A stretch of 64,000 nt of DNA from NCBI GenBank assembly GCA_964059195.1, contig CAXKWD010000002.1, positions 150,491,042 through 150,555,041 on the forward strand, written 5' to 3'. Under the pieces are notes generated by a model that worked only from the letters and a program-made list of their open reading frames with translations, was not told the DNA's origin and made no database searches. The DNA comes from Ectobius pallidus (taxonomy: Eukaryota > Arthropoda > Insecta > Blattodea > Ectobiidae). Shown here one piece after another: positions 31,784 through 41,171 of the stretch (position 1 is the stretch's first letter; the number at the start of each line of letters is the position of its first letter). Both the position numbers and the translations under genes were made by a program.

Positions 31784-32088
31784 GGAGCAGGTATATATAG
31801 ATATAATGGTAGAGATAAGTACCGTAATAACAATAATAAATAATAATTAGGGGAACAGTTTAGTAGAATAATTAAAGTAACAAAAATGTAGAAATTGTAA
31901 ATAGTAAATTAAGTTCTAGTTATAAGCTGAAATTTTCTAACTGTAACAAGGAAAAAAAAAAAAACTGAATTTAAATATGACATTTATCTGAAAAAAAAAA
32001 ATCCACTGTAAATAATGTAAATAACACATGTATTGTTACTCAGTAATGGGGCATGTGGATAATTAAATAAATTAATTTAAAAAAAATG
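31784..32088 (+). other. R1-like LINE 3' UTR and tail
   Basis: AT-rich DNA with several A runs, closing with AATTAATTTAAAAAAAA. The junction with host DNA is placed near 32088 from the last A run. Confidence 0.5.
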
Positions 32089-34640
32089 CCCATTATTCAT
32101 AAGAGTGTTAGGTTTAAAGCAGAAAAACTTTTTTCTAACTTTAAGTAACGGACTGACATTTTTTTGGAGCACTCAAAAATTAGTTTTTTATTAATTTAAA
32201 ATACTGTAGTAATTTTGGAAATTGAAAAATAAAATCTTAAAGAGTACATATTGTATGTGAAATTAACCCATTTACACCAATGGGTGTAAAACCAAATGAA
32301 TGAAAGCTCAGCCATGTTGGGAACTTTTATAAAACCACACTGTGTATCAGTGAACTTTTTTAATGTCTCTTTAGGGTAATTTTTGGAAAGGTAAATATTT
32401 CTGGGGGACAGTATAAAGTGCATAACCTGAAAGAGCAGGTTTTGCTGATTAATTCTGTGTATAATATTGTAGCACTTACTTAGTTTTAAAATTTACTGCT
32501 CTGGTTGACATTTCTGTGGAATTGCCCAGAACTGGTTTCAAAATTAATTATCAACTCCATTACTGATAATGACATGCAGGCAGTCATCCTATTTTGAATT
32601 GGAACAGAACTGAAGTGGAAATGGATGAACTTGCATAAGGTATTACAGAAAGATTTCGCTGAGAATTACTCACTTGTTGCACAGAATCAATTAATTCAGT
32701 CAACTCATTGGGCCCATCAATAAGCAACACTGTTCACAGCTTTTGCCTGGCTCGTCTACTTAGACGAGATCACAAATTTTGAAGATATGGATCATGGGAA
32801 ATTATAATGTGTTAATGCATTCCAAGAGATATCAAAAAACAGTAAGTCACAGGATATGGAACAAGTCAAAGTTAATCAAGTGGAGAGTACAAATAATGCA
32901 ATAAAAAATGTAGGTAAACATAAACTAAGAAAATTCATGTAAATGCATAAAGGCTCAATGTTCAGACAGAAACTCCTCCACTGAGTAGCCTTAGTAGTTA
33001 TATAATAACATATTTTATCATAAAAGAGACTTGAGGCTTTCCCAGCTTAGGTTACTTATGATGGTCTCTTGGGATTCCAACCGAGTGAAAATATTAGTGT
33101 GGTCCGAGCTTTCAGCTGCTACAAGCTTTGCAGCCATCTTCTGGGAGAGAAGTGAGCTAGGGAAGGGTAGAGCTCTTTATATCTTGAAATTGAGTTGGTG
33201 GAGGGCAGCCAATCAGAAGGCAGGAAAACTTATGGAAAACAATCATATAACAATCATATGAGAACTGAAAGCAGAATATACTAATGTAGGTCGACTAACG
33301 TAGTTAAGAAAGTATTTCCTAATGGTTCAGCAGCACAATTTAAAAAAAAAGTTTTACCTTTTTCAATTTCCTATTTTTCAGAAACCTATTCTTCCTATTC
33401 TTCTTTTAGATAATATTGAATGGAATATTTAGGCACCACTCCATGGGAAAGTGGCAGTGGATGGAGTTGGAAGGCGAAGCACAGTGTTCGGATTTCAGCG
33501 AACAGCCAAAAATATTCTGTGAATACACCTGAACAGTTTTTATAATTTCAGCAGTGAGAATACTGTGGGTGCCAGCATGTGAAGTCAAAACCAGAGAAAA
33601 AGTAGTCTGGTATTCTTTGTAGCCCCCATAACTTTCAAGTCAACTAACCAGAAATAAAATAGCCTACTAGTCGATGAGACCAAGTTTAGGTGCTTCACCA
33701 AGACAATTTATTATTACCCTTCCTTAATCATCAGAGTGAATTAAAAGTCCTCCTTGAATTAAATTTTGTGATTTTGTCCTTATCAAGCTGAAAAGTGGAA
33801 AGAAGTTATCCCCTGAAAAGACATACTGTGCTGAGGTAGGCCTACTTAACATTATCAGTAATGATTACAGTCTCAACTATACGCATTCCAGTGGTATTTC
33901 CACATGGTTATGGCCTCAAGAAAAGAGCATCTGTATGGAACATGCTTTAATCATTGTTTGTGTTTTCAAACTACCTACTGTCACTAATAATAATGGACAG
34001 TTTGTTTTTAATTACACATAATGAGACATACTCAGAAGTATTCACCATTTCTTTGTGACAACAGTTTAATAAACCGTATGAAACAGTTTTATAACAGTTC
34101 TTTGTGACAACAGTTTTATAAACCCTATGAAAGAACCTAAGTTTATGTTAAATTACTTATTTCGACTAGTTGAGTGTTCATGGTTCCTAGATTTTGCAAA
34201 ACATGTGTAGATTTTCCAGTCTCTTAATTTGTTAATTCTAACTTGTGTGATTTTACACAGTGTCTGAACCTTAACAGCAAGTGTCTGGACCGAAACATAT
34301 TTTGAAAATCGGTTGTGTGTTAATTATTGAAAATCTGAGGCTGATCAGTAGTGCATAATTATCCTTGAACATTTATATAGAAGGAAAAAATATGATTCGC
34401 TGTAAAGTTGTGACAACTCACGGAGATTTGCACATCTTTACAAAAATGACATGGGTAACCTTCTGCGTGAGTCTGAACCATAACAGGGTACTTTTTATCA
34501 ATTTCTTGAATGATTAATGTTGACATGGGATTAAAAATATATCAGGAGTGAAGTACTTTTTAAAGGCAATTCATACATATTATTAACACTTTTGAAAATG
34601 TATCTTAACAATGAGTATGAATTTGGACCATAACAATGGA
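32089..34640. other. Right part of the putative motif-array transposon, no intact gene
   Basis: It contains a TAACGGACTGACA motif at 32143, the GTGGAATTGCCC inverted match at 32516 and four GTCTGRACCNTAACA-like motifs at 34261-34635. 33020-33270 has GATGGCTGCAAAGC-like sequence (reverse strand) that resembles Penelope-type 3' ends; I am not sure. TTCTTTGTGACAACAGTTT is duplicated at about 34052 and 34098. No supported ORF. Confidence 0.4.
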
Positions 34641-35078
34641 ATGGCTGAATATTTTTCTTTGGTCCTGGCGAATTTCCTATCTTAATAATGTTAAATGTAA
34701 CTCACTACAACAATGAAGCTATTTTGGAAACACCCTTTTATAACAATATTTGGGGGTCGAATTAATACTGCAAACCAGTAGCTCAGCCCTTTGCATGGTA
34801 GCTGGTATCAGATTATTGTTCTTCCCAGCCACCAATATTGTTTTCTGATGCCTCATAACTGTTACATTTCTTAGATCTTGCAGAGAAGAAAGATTCATGA
34901 GGCTAAAATCATCCCTTACGTGTGGAAAAACATAAAGTGAGTTGGGTTGCTACTTAAACATGCACAACTTGTGCAGTTGAAACACCATAAGGAGCAAATG
35001 TTTCAGTTTTGCCTTGGTAAATATGCTGTTTTTTCCTTACTCCTTCCCACCTTCTTTAAGTTTGAAATTTCTGGCATA
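34641..35078. other. Non-coding stretch, nothing recognised
   Basis: Unique-looking AT-rich sequence. The ORF across 34947-35225 is carried mainly by the adjacent MITE and has no domain. Confidence 0.4.
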
Positions 35079-35086
35079 TGCCTAAG

Positions 35087-35355
35087 CAGGGCCACCACAT
35101 CTCGGGGTCGGGCCCAGGACCATGTAGGCTACTGGTCGCGGGCCCCTCACCGAACGCCGACCATCCTCATTCAGACAGTTGTCTCTTCCCTTCTCCGTGG
35201 AGCTTCCTTCTCGTTACTCGTGTAACAGAACATTTTATCAAACTTTTCCAGTTTTCCATAAAATTATATCACATCACCGGAATCCAGCGGGCCCCTTTGA
35301 GGCCCGGGCCCAGGTCCCTTGGGTCCGACAGCACCCCCCAAGTGGGGCGGCCCTG
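35087..35355. mobile_element. GC-rich hAT-type MITE (CAGGGCC termini)
   Basis: 269 bp starting CAGGGCCACCAC and ending GTGGGGCGGCCCTG, flanked by an exact 8-bp duplication TGCCTAAG (35079-35086, 35356-35363). It is strikingly GC-rich, with GGGCCC-type palindromes, against an AT-rich background. No coding content. Confidence 0.85.
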
Positions 35356-35363
35356 TGCCTAAG

Positions 35364-35807
35364 CTAAAAAAACGTGGCATGATATGTGAACCAATCTCAA
35401 TAGTAATATTTTAATGTGTGGATGTAAAGTGGCTATGTTAACAATTCAATGGATGTCATTAAGTTAAGTAACAAAATTAGCTGATTTTTAAGATTGTGCA
35501 GTTTTGAGTGTGCAGTCTTTCTCATATGTTGTAAATCACAACCCCTCAATATAACAAAAACTCTCCTATAACAATACAATCTGCTAGGGCCCACAAATAT
35601 CGCGAAACAGAGGTTTGACTGTAGTAAGAATTATGAAAAAAGTGTCATTGCATGCGCTTACCAAGCCAATATTTAGTGAATTTAAAATTCTTCCTCTACC
35701 ATGCTTATACATTTTAGAAACAACAGTTTTCACCCACAAGAATAAAAATTAAGTGTCAGAATGGTATGATGAGACCATCTCCTAAAACTTCACTTATGGA
35801 TAAATAA
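35364..35807. other. Non-coding stretch, nothing recognised
   Basis: AT-rich; CTCCTATAACAATACAATC near 35562 and GCGAAACAGAGGTTTGAC near 35599 look like old transposon debris, but I cannot classify them. Confidence 0.35.
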
Positions 35808-35858
35808 CTTTGAACTAAAATAAATAAAAACAAAGTAATATAAACAGTGGAACATACT

Positions 35859-36160
35859 GTCGAATCCTGTTGAATCCTATGCCCCCTTGTTGGGGCGAAG
35901 GGCCTCCAAGTGGAGGTTTCTGTACCTATGTGAATTTTGTTATGCTTATTTTCCTAGAGAGAGCAGGGGGACAGGTGGTAAGCCCATCGCCCCTTTACCC
36001 CTCTCCGGAAACTAAGGTATTACTTGGACGTGAAAGGGCCGATAAATTTTGTCCAGAGGCTCTAATTTAGGCTTGGAGTTCTTTTACGTGCCGTAAATCT
36101 ACGACACGGGCCCCCCAGCTTAAAGTCCCTCCTGGAGGACTCCGTGCCCAGGATTTTTAC
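35859..36160 (+). mobile_element. 302-bp SINE-like insertion
   Basis: The duplication GTGGAACATACT flanks the segment exactly (35847-35858, 36161-36172); 12 bp is typical of LINE-mobilised insertions. The segment contains TTTTACGTGCCGTAAATCTA, which I recall as a recurrent arthropod repeat. No A or B box was recognised, so the class is uncertain. It sits inside the left arm or flank of the Penelope-like unit. Confidence 0.65.
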
Positions 36161-36176
36161 GTGGAACATACTAAAT

Positions 36177-36856
36177 CAATAAAAATGAATAAAATATTGC
36201 ATACACTGATGCTCCACTAAGTCACAGTTCTTAAAATAAGCAGGACTAGTTTCGGGAGTTTTCTCCCATCCTCTGCTGCTGGTCAACTGGTGTATGGAAC
36301 CCATGGCTGGTAGTATTTATAGTTGGCCCCGTGCTACTCTCTACCTTCCGGCTGGAGAGTTTGATGATGTCACTCACTGATGGTATATTGAAATTCATAA
36401 TACTCTTGCTGTTTTTGATGATAAACAAACATGAACATGAACATTGAAATGAGGATGAAGGAACACCTAAGGAATGTTAAAATGATGCAAACCGATAAAT
36501 CCTCTGTAGCCCATCATTGCTGGACACAAAACCATCACATAAAGAAAGAGATTAAATTATTAAAACATAGTAGTAAACCATCTGAACTCAACACCTGGGA
36601 AAGGATCTTTATCATCAAAAACAGTAAGAGTATTATGAATTTCGATATACCATCAGTGAGTGACGTCATCAAACTCACCAGCCGGAAGGTAGAGAGCAGC
36701 ACGGGGCCAACTATAAATACTACCAGCCATGGGTTCCATACACCAGTTGACCAGCAGCCGAGGATAGGAGAAAACTCCCGAAACTAGTCCTGCTTATTTT
36801 ATGAACTGTGACTTAGTGGAGCATCAGTGTATGCAATATTTTATTCATTTTTATTG
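36177..36856 (+). mobile_element. Penelope-like element 3' end with an inverted partial copy
   Basis: Two arms of about 249 bp (36177-36425 and 36608-36856) are close inverses of each other around a 182-bp centre. The plus reading frame through centre and right arm encodes the tail of a Penelope-type GIY-YIG protein. An inverted terminal copy is characteristic of Penelope-like insertions. CTTTGAACTA at 35808-35817 and 36859-36868 could be the target duplication. Confidence 0.7.
36431..36787 (+). pseudogene. Penelope-like GIY-YIG tail, truncated
   Basis: A 118-codon ORF with RMKEHLRNVKMMQTDKSSVA, HHCWTQNHHIKKEIKLL and WERIFIIKNSKSIMNFD. This order (RxxEH, xAxHCxxxxHxI, W-RxFIEAxxI) matches the region downstream of the catalytic part of Penelope-element GIY-YIG endonucleases. 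The reverse transcriptase and the GIY-YIG motif itself are missing. The final third is also encoded inverted at 36428-36246. Confidence 0.7.
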
Positions 36857-37184
36857 ACCTTTGAACTAGATTTAAGCACCATTATAGTCATCCTTAGCTA
36901 TATACAAATCTCAGATTGTCAGCCAGGTTTGCAGATTGATGGTCTCTGATGTTTAAAGCACCGCACTTCCTTATCTTCAGGTCACTTCAGTATCAATCCC
37001 TGAAGATGAAGGCCTTGAAAATTAATATCAGAGCTCATTGAACTCCATACTTGGCTGACTACCTGAGAGATATTTTTGCCAGTTTTTTCCTTTCAAAATA
37101 ATAATGATCTGAAAATAGGTCTATATGCTTCCCACAGTCTTTATAATGAAATTTATTGAAATACCTGTCTGATGCTGAAATTAT

Positions 37185-37651
37185 TAGGGCTGAAAATAGA
37201 TTAAAATTTTTAATCGAGTTAATCGATTAATCGACTGTTTAATCGACAAACAGGTCTGTATTTTAAACGAAACCAAAGGGTACATTTAATATTGTTTTAC
37301 ACGTTTAATAACTGCTACACTACAGATAATCAGAAGAAATCCTGAATTAATGAATACCATTATTAGTTAACTAGTGAAAAAATATATACAAAACTTACAT
37401 TTCCGGTTACTTTTTCAGCCAAAACTTGTGACACACGAGTTCGTTGACATTTGAATGTTCAAGACACGATTGTAGCTTGTTTAAAATAATACCGGCAGCA
37501 CTAAAAACTTTCTCACTCGGCACTGAGAAAGGAGTTTGGTCATTTGACCCATTTCTCGAAAAACGTTTTTCAGAATTCGACTAAACCGATTAATTGCAAA
37601 ATGTAATTGATCGACGATTAAATACTTAATCGATTAATCAGTACAGCCCTA
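37185..37651 (-). mobile_element. Deleted hAT element (TAGGGCTG termini) keeping the dimerisation exon
   Basis: 467 bp with ends TAGGGCTG and CAGCCCTA and an exact 8-bp duplication GAAATTAT (37177-37184, 37652-37659). Both flanks inside carry TTAATCGATTAATCGA-type repeats. The minus strand at about 37543-37409 encodes a ZBED-type hAT C-terminus. Confidence 0.87.
37409..37543 (-). pseudogene. hAT transposase C-terminus (ZBED-type) remnant
   Basis: The reverse strand reads SVPSEKVFSAAGIIL followed about 12 residues later by NVNELVCHKFWLKK and a stop. This is the Ser-x-x-Pro-x-Glu-Arg/Lys-x-Phe-Ser-x-Ala-Gly dimerisation signature. It is too short for an ORF search by length, but the match and its place inside a clean hAT element make it convincing. 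It shows that the element is a deletion derivative of an autonomous ZBED-like hAT. Confidence 0.7.
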
Positions 37652-37659
37652 GAAATTAT

Positions 37660-38239
37660 TGTTACAATAATTTAAGTTTTTATTTAATTTTGATTATTCA
37701 CAATAGATAAGATTCTTTTCCGTTGTAATAAAGCAAAGAAAAAGTGTTCTTCCTATTCCTTATCGAAGTGGTTATGAAAAGCAATTGTGATTGTAGTTAT
37801 TGAGACCCAGACCGCCACAGTCAGGCTGAATTTCCATGAACCAGTTTCTTGGGTGAGGTTGGAGAGGTGCTTATGATGTTAAGTCTCCCAGGATATCCAG
37901 TTTGGCATCCATGTGAATGAGCAACGTGACTATGTAAAATATAATATTATAGTGTTATTCATGTTAAATGCCACACTCTGCAAATAAAAAGGAAATTGAA
38001 GTTCCGTGAACTTACAACCATACATTATAATTTGTTTTGTGAGAAAAATAATTATTAGAGTCCAAAATTTAATTTAATTTAATTTCAGTTTATTGTTCGG
38101 AACATGTAATAAATGCATGAACATTTAAGAAAGTTAAATTATGAAATATCTTTACACACAAACAGATTATTGTTGTAAATTCTAAGTCATAGTTATAATC
38201 TCAGAATTTTCTAATTTTTATTGTTTTACATTTATTCAG
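37660..38239. other. Probable intron, no gene seen
   Basis: AT-rich DNA upstream of the host exon. It ends in the acceptor tract TTGTTTTACATTTATTCAG. Confidence 0.4.
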
Positions 38240-38415
38240 GTAAAATGTGTGATTTTTCAAGAACTGAAGGCTGAAGTTGATATTATGGCTGTTCAAGATG
38301 ATATCAGTCTGCCAGAAGAGCATGAAGTTCCACTGATGAATCTTTATCCTACAAAACAGCAAGACTACAGTGATATTGATATCACTAATACTGCCAATTG
38401 CCTTGATCAATTTAG
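38240..38415 (+). CDS. Internal exon of a host gene, possibly nessun dorma/SHCBP1 family
   Basis: A 176-bp exon between an acceptor (ttttacatttattcag) and a donor (gtaaat). One frame is open throughout and gives 58 codons plus two bases; the other two are interrupted. It reads VKCVIFQELKAEVDIMAVQD, then LPEEHEVPLMNLYP, and ends NTANCLDQFR. Codon use and acidic composition differ from the transposon ORFs. The spacing of the PL...L and the final QFR segment resembles the stretch before the RFFY block of SHCBP1 and its fly homologue nessun dorma, a centralspindlin-linked cytokinesis protein. That assignment is from memory and weak; the exon call itself is stronger. No neighbouring exon was found in the window. 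Confidence 0.6.
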
Positions 38416-39000
38416 GTAAATAAGCTCATTTTTAATCAATTGTATTTAAATATGAAATGAACTTCAGAACTCCTTTGTTATATAAAAAAAATCTAATTGC
38501 CATAATCCCTCATAATCATATAAGAGCAACACTGTAGTACATCATGAGACTGGGGACAGCTTGCAAATTCTTTGTCATGTCTTATGTTTGCAATACATTT
38601 ACTATAAAAATCACTCTTTTGCTGCTCTGATTTTAAAAATCCTGCCCTCATCTGCATGAGTGCAATCAAATCAGACTACTCACAAAGAGAAGTAATTTCC
38701 TCCCTTGAGGTTGCCGTCCTGATAACAGAGTGCATGTTCATTTCCTCCCCTTGGCTGCCAGTCTCCGAAAAGATAATCCCTGCCCACAATGCAATCATAT
38801 TCACTTTTCAAGAACGTTGAATTCAAGCAAAAGTCAGCTGCGTTCTGTGCAGCAACGTAGATTTAACTTTTAACAAATGTGTGTATTTTTTGTGTTTAAG
38901 TTTTAAAAAATTTAACAGTGTATAGCAATAAAATAATTTTCTTCAGCATTTACAGTCACTTAGTTTGGTAACTTGACCATTCAAGAGAAATGTAAAATTA
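38416..39000. other. Probable intron, nothing recognised
   Basis: No ORF or repeat family recognised. TCCTCCC(T/C)TTGGCTGCC-like and TTTCCTCCCTTGAGG-like segments near 38698-38760 suggest a short imperfect duplication. Confidence 0.35.
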
Positions 39001-39049
39001 TGTGTCTTCGTAGGCCTACACATTTGCTGCATATAAAGCAGTATGCAAC

Positions 39050-39215
39050 AAGCCAGCAAAGAACATTATGAGGAGTTTTAATTGTGATGTGTTTAAGAAG
39101 TTTGAACGGTTTTTCGGCTGCATTATTAAAAACATGCTATTTTGAAAAGGTGCTGTCCATGCTGCTGCTCTACCACTTAAGTTACCTTGGTAATGTACTG
39201 GTACAACATTAAATT
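39050..39215 (-). repeat. Partial tRNA-derived SINE-like copy
   Basis: The minus strand from about 39215 reads AATTTAATGTTGTACCAGTA, then AAGGTAACTTAAGTGGTAGAGC, an A-box-like tRNA head. It resembles the better copy at 39330-39527. No B box is preserved. Confidence 0.4.
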
Positions 39216-39329
39216 CTCCAACTGATTCACATATCCTGGTATACCACCAGGCATTCTCAATATTGAGGTAACTCAGTGGCGACTTACAAACTCGTAAGTA
39301 GGCTATTTTAAGGCCCATGCTTTATAGTA

Positions 39330-39527
39330 AACCACTATTGGGTCACAGTGGAATCTTAATTCTTTCACACTGGCCATGTGGAGGCTAAACTGGAAAGGTA
39401 GAGTCAGACTGAAAAATTTAGTGTCATAGTCGGGATTTGTACTACAGATCTTCAGCTCTTTGTGCTGTTGCTCTGCCACTTGAGCTACCATGGCATCTTG
39501 CCGGTACAATGTTAAATTATCCAACAA
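39330..39527 (-). repeat. tRNA-derived SINE-like copy
   Basis: On the minus strand GGTAGCTCAAGTGGCAGAGC fits an RNA polymerase III A box. GTACAAATCCCGAC about 45 bp later fits a degenerate B box. The same head with the same upstream AATTTAACATTGTACCGG occurs at 39215. No terminal simple repeat was identified. Confidence 0.5.
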
Positions 39528-39726
39528 CGTGCTAATTTTTTATCCATATATTTTGATTCATGGGGGCTTTAGCTAGACTCAGAAAGTCATAACTGATCTT
39601 AGGAAACTAAATTGAAGGAACACTAAAATCATTTAAATTCGATTAAACATTTAATTAACACCTTGTCCTTGGCCATGTTGTTCATGTATAAATTTAGCTT
39701 ATAAACAAGCTGTTGAGCACCTTAAT

Positions 39727-40127
39727 AACAATAAAGCTCACAAAGCATCATAAGAAAAAATGGAGAGGCATTGTCTTGAATGGATGAATTTTGAGAAACA
39801 AATGAGTTTACATTTTAGGGCATAATGAAAAGGCAGATTCTGATAATAAGACATATTTCTCAACATGGTGAAGTACCTTACACAAATGAAATAGATTCTA
39901 TGTTCAAGTCACATTAGAAGAGCTTTTTGCCAATTAAAGGTCTTTCAAGAATAGTTATTCATAAAAAGTATGGTACGGTACTGGTATGTATGTTAGATGC
40001 ATTCAGTGAGGAAATTTCAGCCATGTTAATCGCAGAAGTTGAATTTGTCTATATTCTTGCTGATGAGACCACAGGTACATCCAAAATTGTTTCCACTGCT
40101 GAAAAATCCCTACCTGACCAAGAATAA
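39727..40127 (+). pseudogene. hAT transposase relic (ZMYM/FAM200-like type)
   Basis: Fragments in several frames keep the family order: a GHNEKADSDNK-like piece near 39820, then ISAMLIAEVEFVYILADETTGTSK at about 40011-40090. The ILADETT block is the first catalytic Asp region of this hAT lineage. Stops and frameshifts are frequent. No termini were found. Confidence 0.5.
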
Positions 40128-41030
40128 TCAAACCCAAGCCACCAGGGTGGAAGGCAGCCACACTACTAACTCCCCCAAGGCAGATTTGTTGATTTTTTTT
40201 TAATTGTACATGTTCCCCTGATTTTTTATTATTTTACAAAAATGCTATTTTGGTATATAAGCAAAACTGTTATCAAGCATTTGGTATACAGAGTAATTGA
40301 CGAGTTTTATGTATAACTTCAGGAAGTTATAACTGACATAATTTCCATGAAAAAACTTATACTGTTGGGAAGGATTACACAGTAAGATGTTATTTGTTTT
40401 GAATTCTGCATCGGACTTGATGTGACATCATAGGACTGAGACAGCGCATGTTATTATACTTCATTTACTTGCATTTGATGCCAGCTCACTTGCATACATG
40501 TCAATATTAGTTAGTTCTACAGTTCATTAGTTACAGTGATTGAGTTTCAGAATCCAAGTTAAGATTTTCACAGAGTGACATAGTTCATGCTCATGTGGTA
40601 TGTTGCATTGCAGCAGAAAGATGGATATTTGAAAATTCCCATTAAACACTGTGTTTTGATGGAGATCTGTATTCATGTACCACAAAACATTGTCTCTGTT
40701 GAACATTACATACGTGGAAATAATGTTCAGCAGAGACAGTATTCTATGATCAAAGATCTTAATAGATTCCGCCTGGTATACCACTGAATTTGTTTCAATA
40801 CAGCTGGAAGCTGAAGAAGAAAATGATCAGGAATACAAGCTCACATCTATTGAGTAGATTGCTTATATGTTTATTTTAAGCTATTATTTTAGCAAGGTGC
40901 AACTATATAATTAGTTTAATTTCATGTGATAACTATTACATTACCCAATATGGGCTAATGTCAAGACATAAAATTATATTGTCATCTAATGAACAATGAT
41001 CTCAGTGTTATTTTGATCTTAAAATTCAAA
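40128..41030. other. Non-coding stretch with one strong hairpin
   Basis: No supported gene. The notable item is the inverted repeat at 40691-40738. Confidence 0.4.
40691..40738. repeat. Hairpin: 18-bp arms, 12-nt loop
   Basis: TGTCTCTGTTGAACATTA (40691-40708) pairs with TAATGTTCAGCAGAGACA (40721-40738), with one mismatch or wobble. Confidence 0.8.
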
Positions 41031-41035
41031 ATTGG

Positions 41036-41090
41036 TAAAAAAAAAAATAAATAAAAAAAAATAAAAAAAAATAAATAAATAAAAAAAAAT
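41036..41090 (+). repeat. A-rich low-complexity tract
   Basis: AAAAAAAATAAATAAAA-type repeats, about 55 bp. Confidence 0.85.
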
Positions 41091-41171
41091 TGTGTTGTCT
41101 GTTTTAAGATTTGTAAGATTTGCTAAAATGTCTAAATTATTATTAAAACCAATCAGTACTTTGCTATATAT

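Larger units (their letters stand above)
20083..32088 (+). mobile_element. 5'-truncated R1-type LINE, split by the BEL/Pao element
   Basis: The LINE starts abruptly near 20083 inside the reverse transcriptase region and continues to 21506. It is interrupted by the BEL/Pao element and resumes at 31294. It ends after a long 3' UTR with A-rich tail near 32088. The order RT, RNase H, C-terminal knuckle and the GCPQGATCSPGFWKILYN block point to the R1 clade. I could not identify a target-site duplication for the LINE itself. Confidence 0.75.
16571..34635. mobile_element. Putative large old DNA transposon marked by motif arrays
   Basis: Near both limits a motif close to GTCTGRACCNTAACA recurs: 16571-16585 and, inverted, 16725-16740 on the left; 34261-34276, 34281-34296, 34471-34485 and 34622-34635 on the right. 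A second motif close to AAGTAACGGACTGACA occurs at 16893, 17031, 17217, 17239/18752 (split by an insertion) and 32143. GGGCAATTCCAC at 16880 is inverted at 32516. Together these suggest the two ends of one element, opened up by a TIR element and an R1-like LINE. No clean terminal repeat or target duplication was found, so the limits are inferred. Confidence 0.35.

Noticed and set aside
39016..39318. 100-codon minus-strand ORF
   Set aside because: It is read through SINE-like DNA; the sequence is not protein-like.
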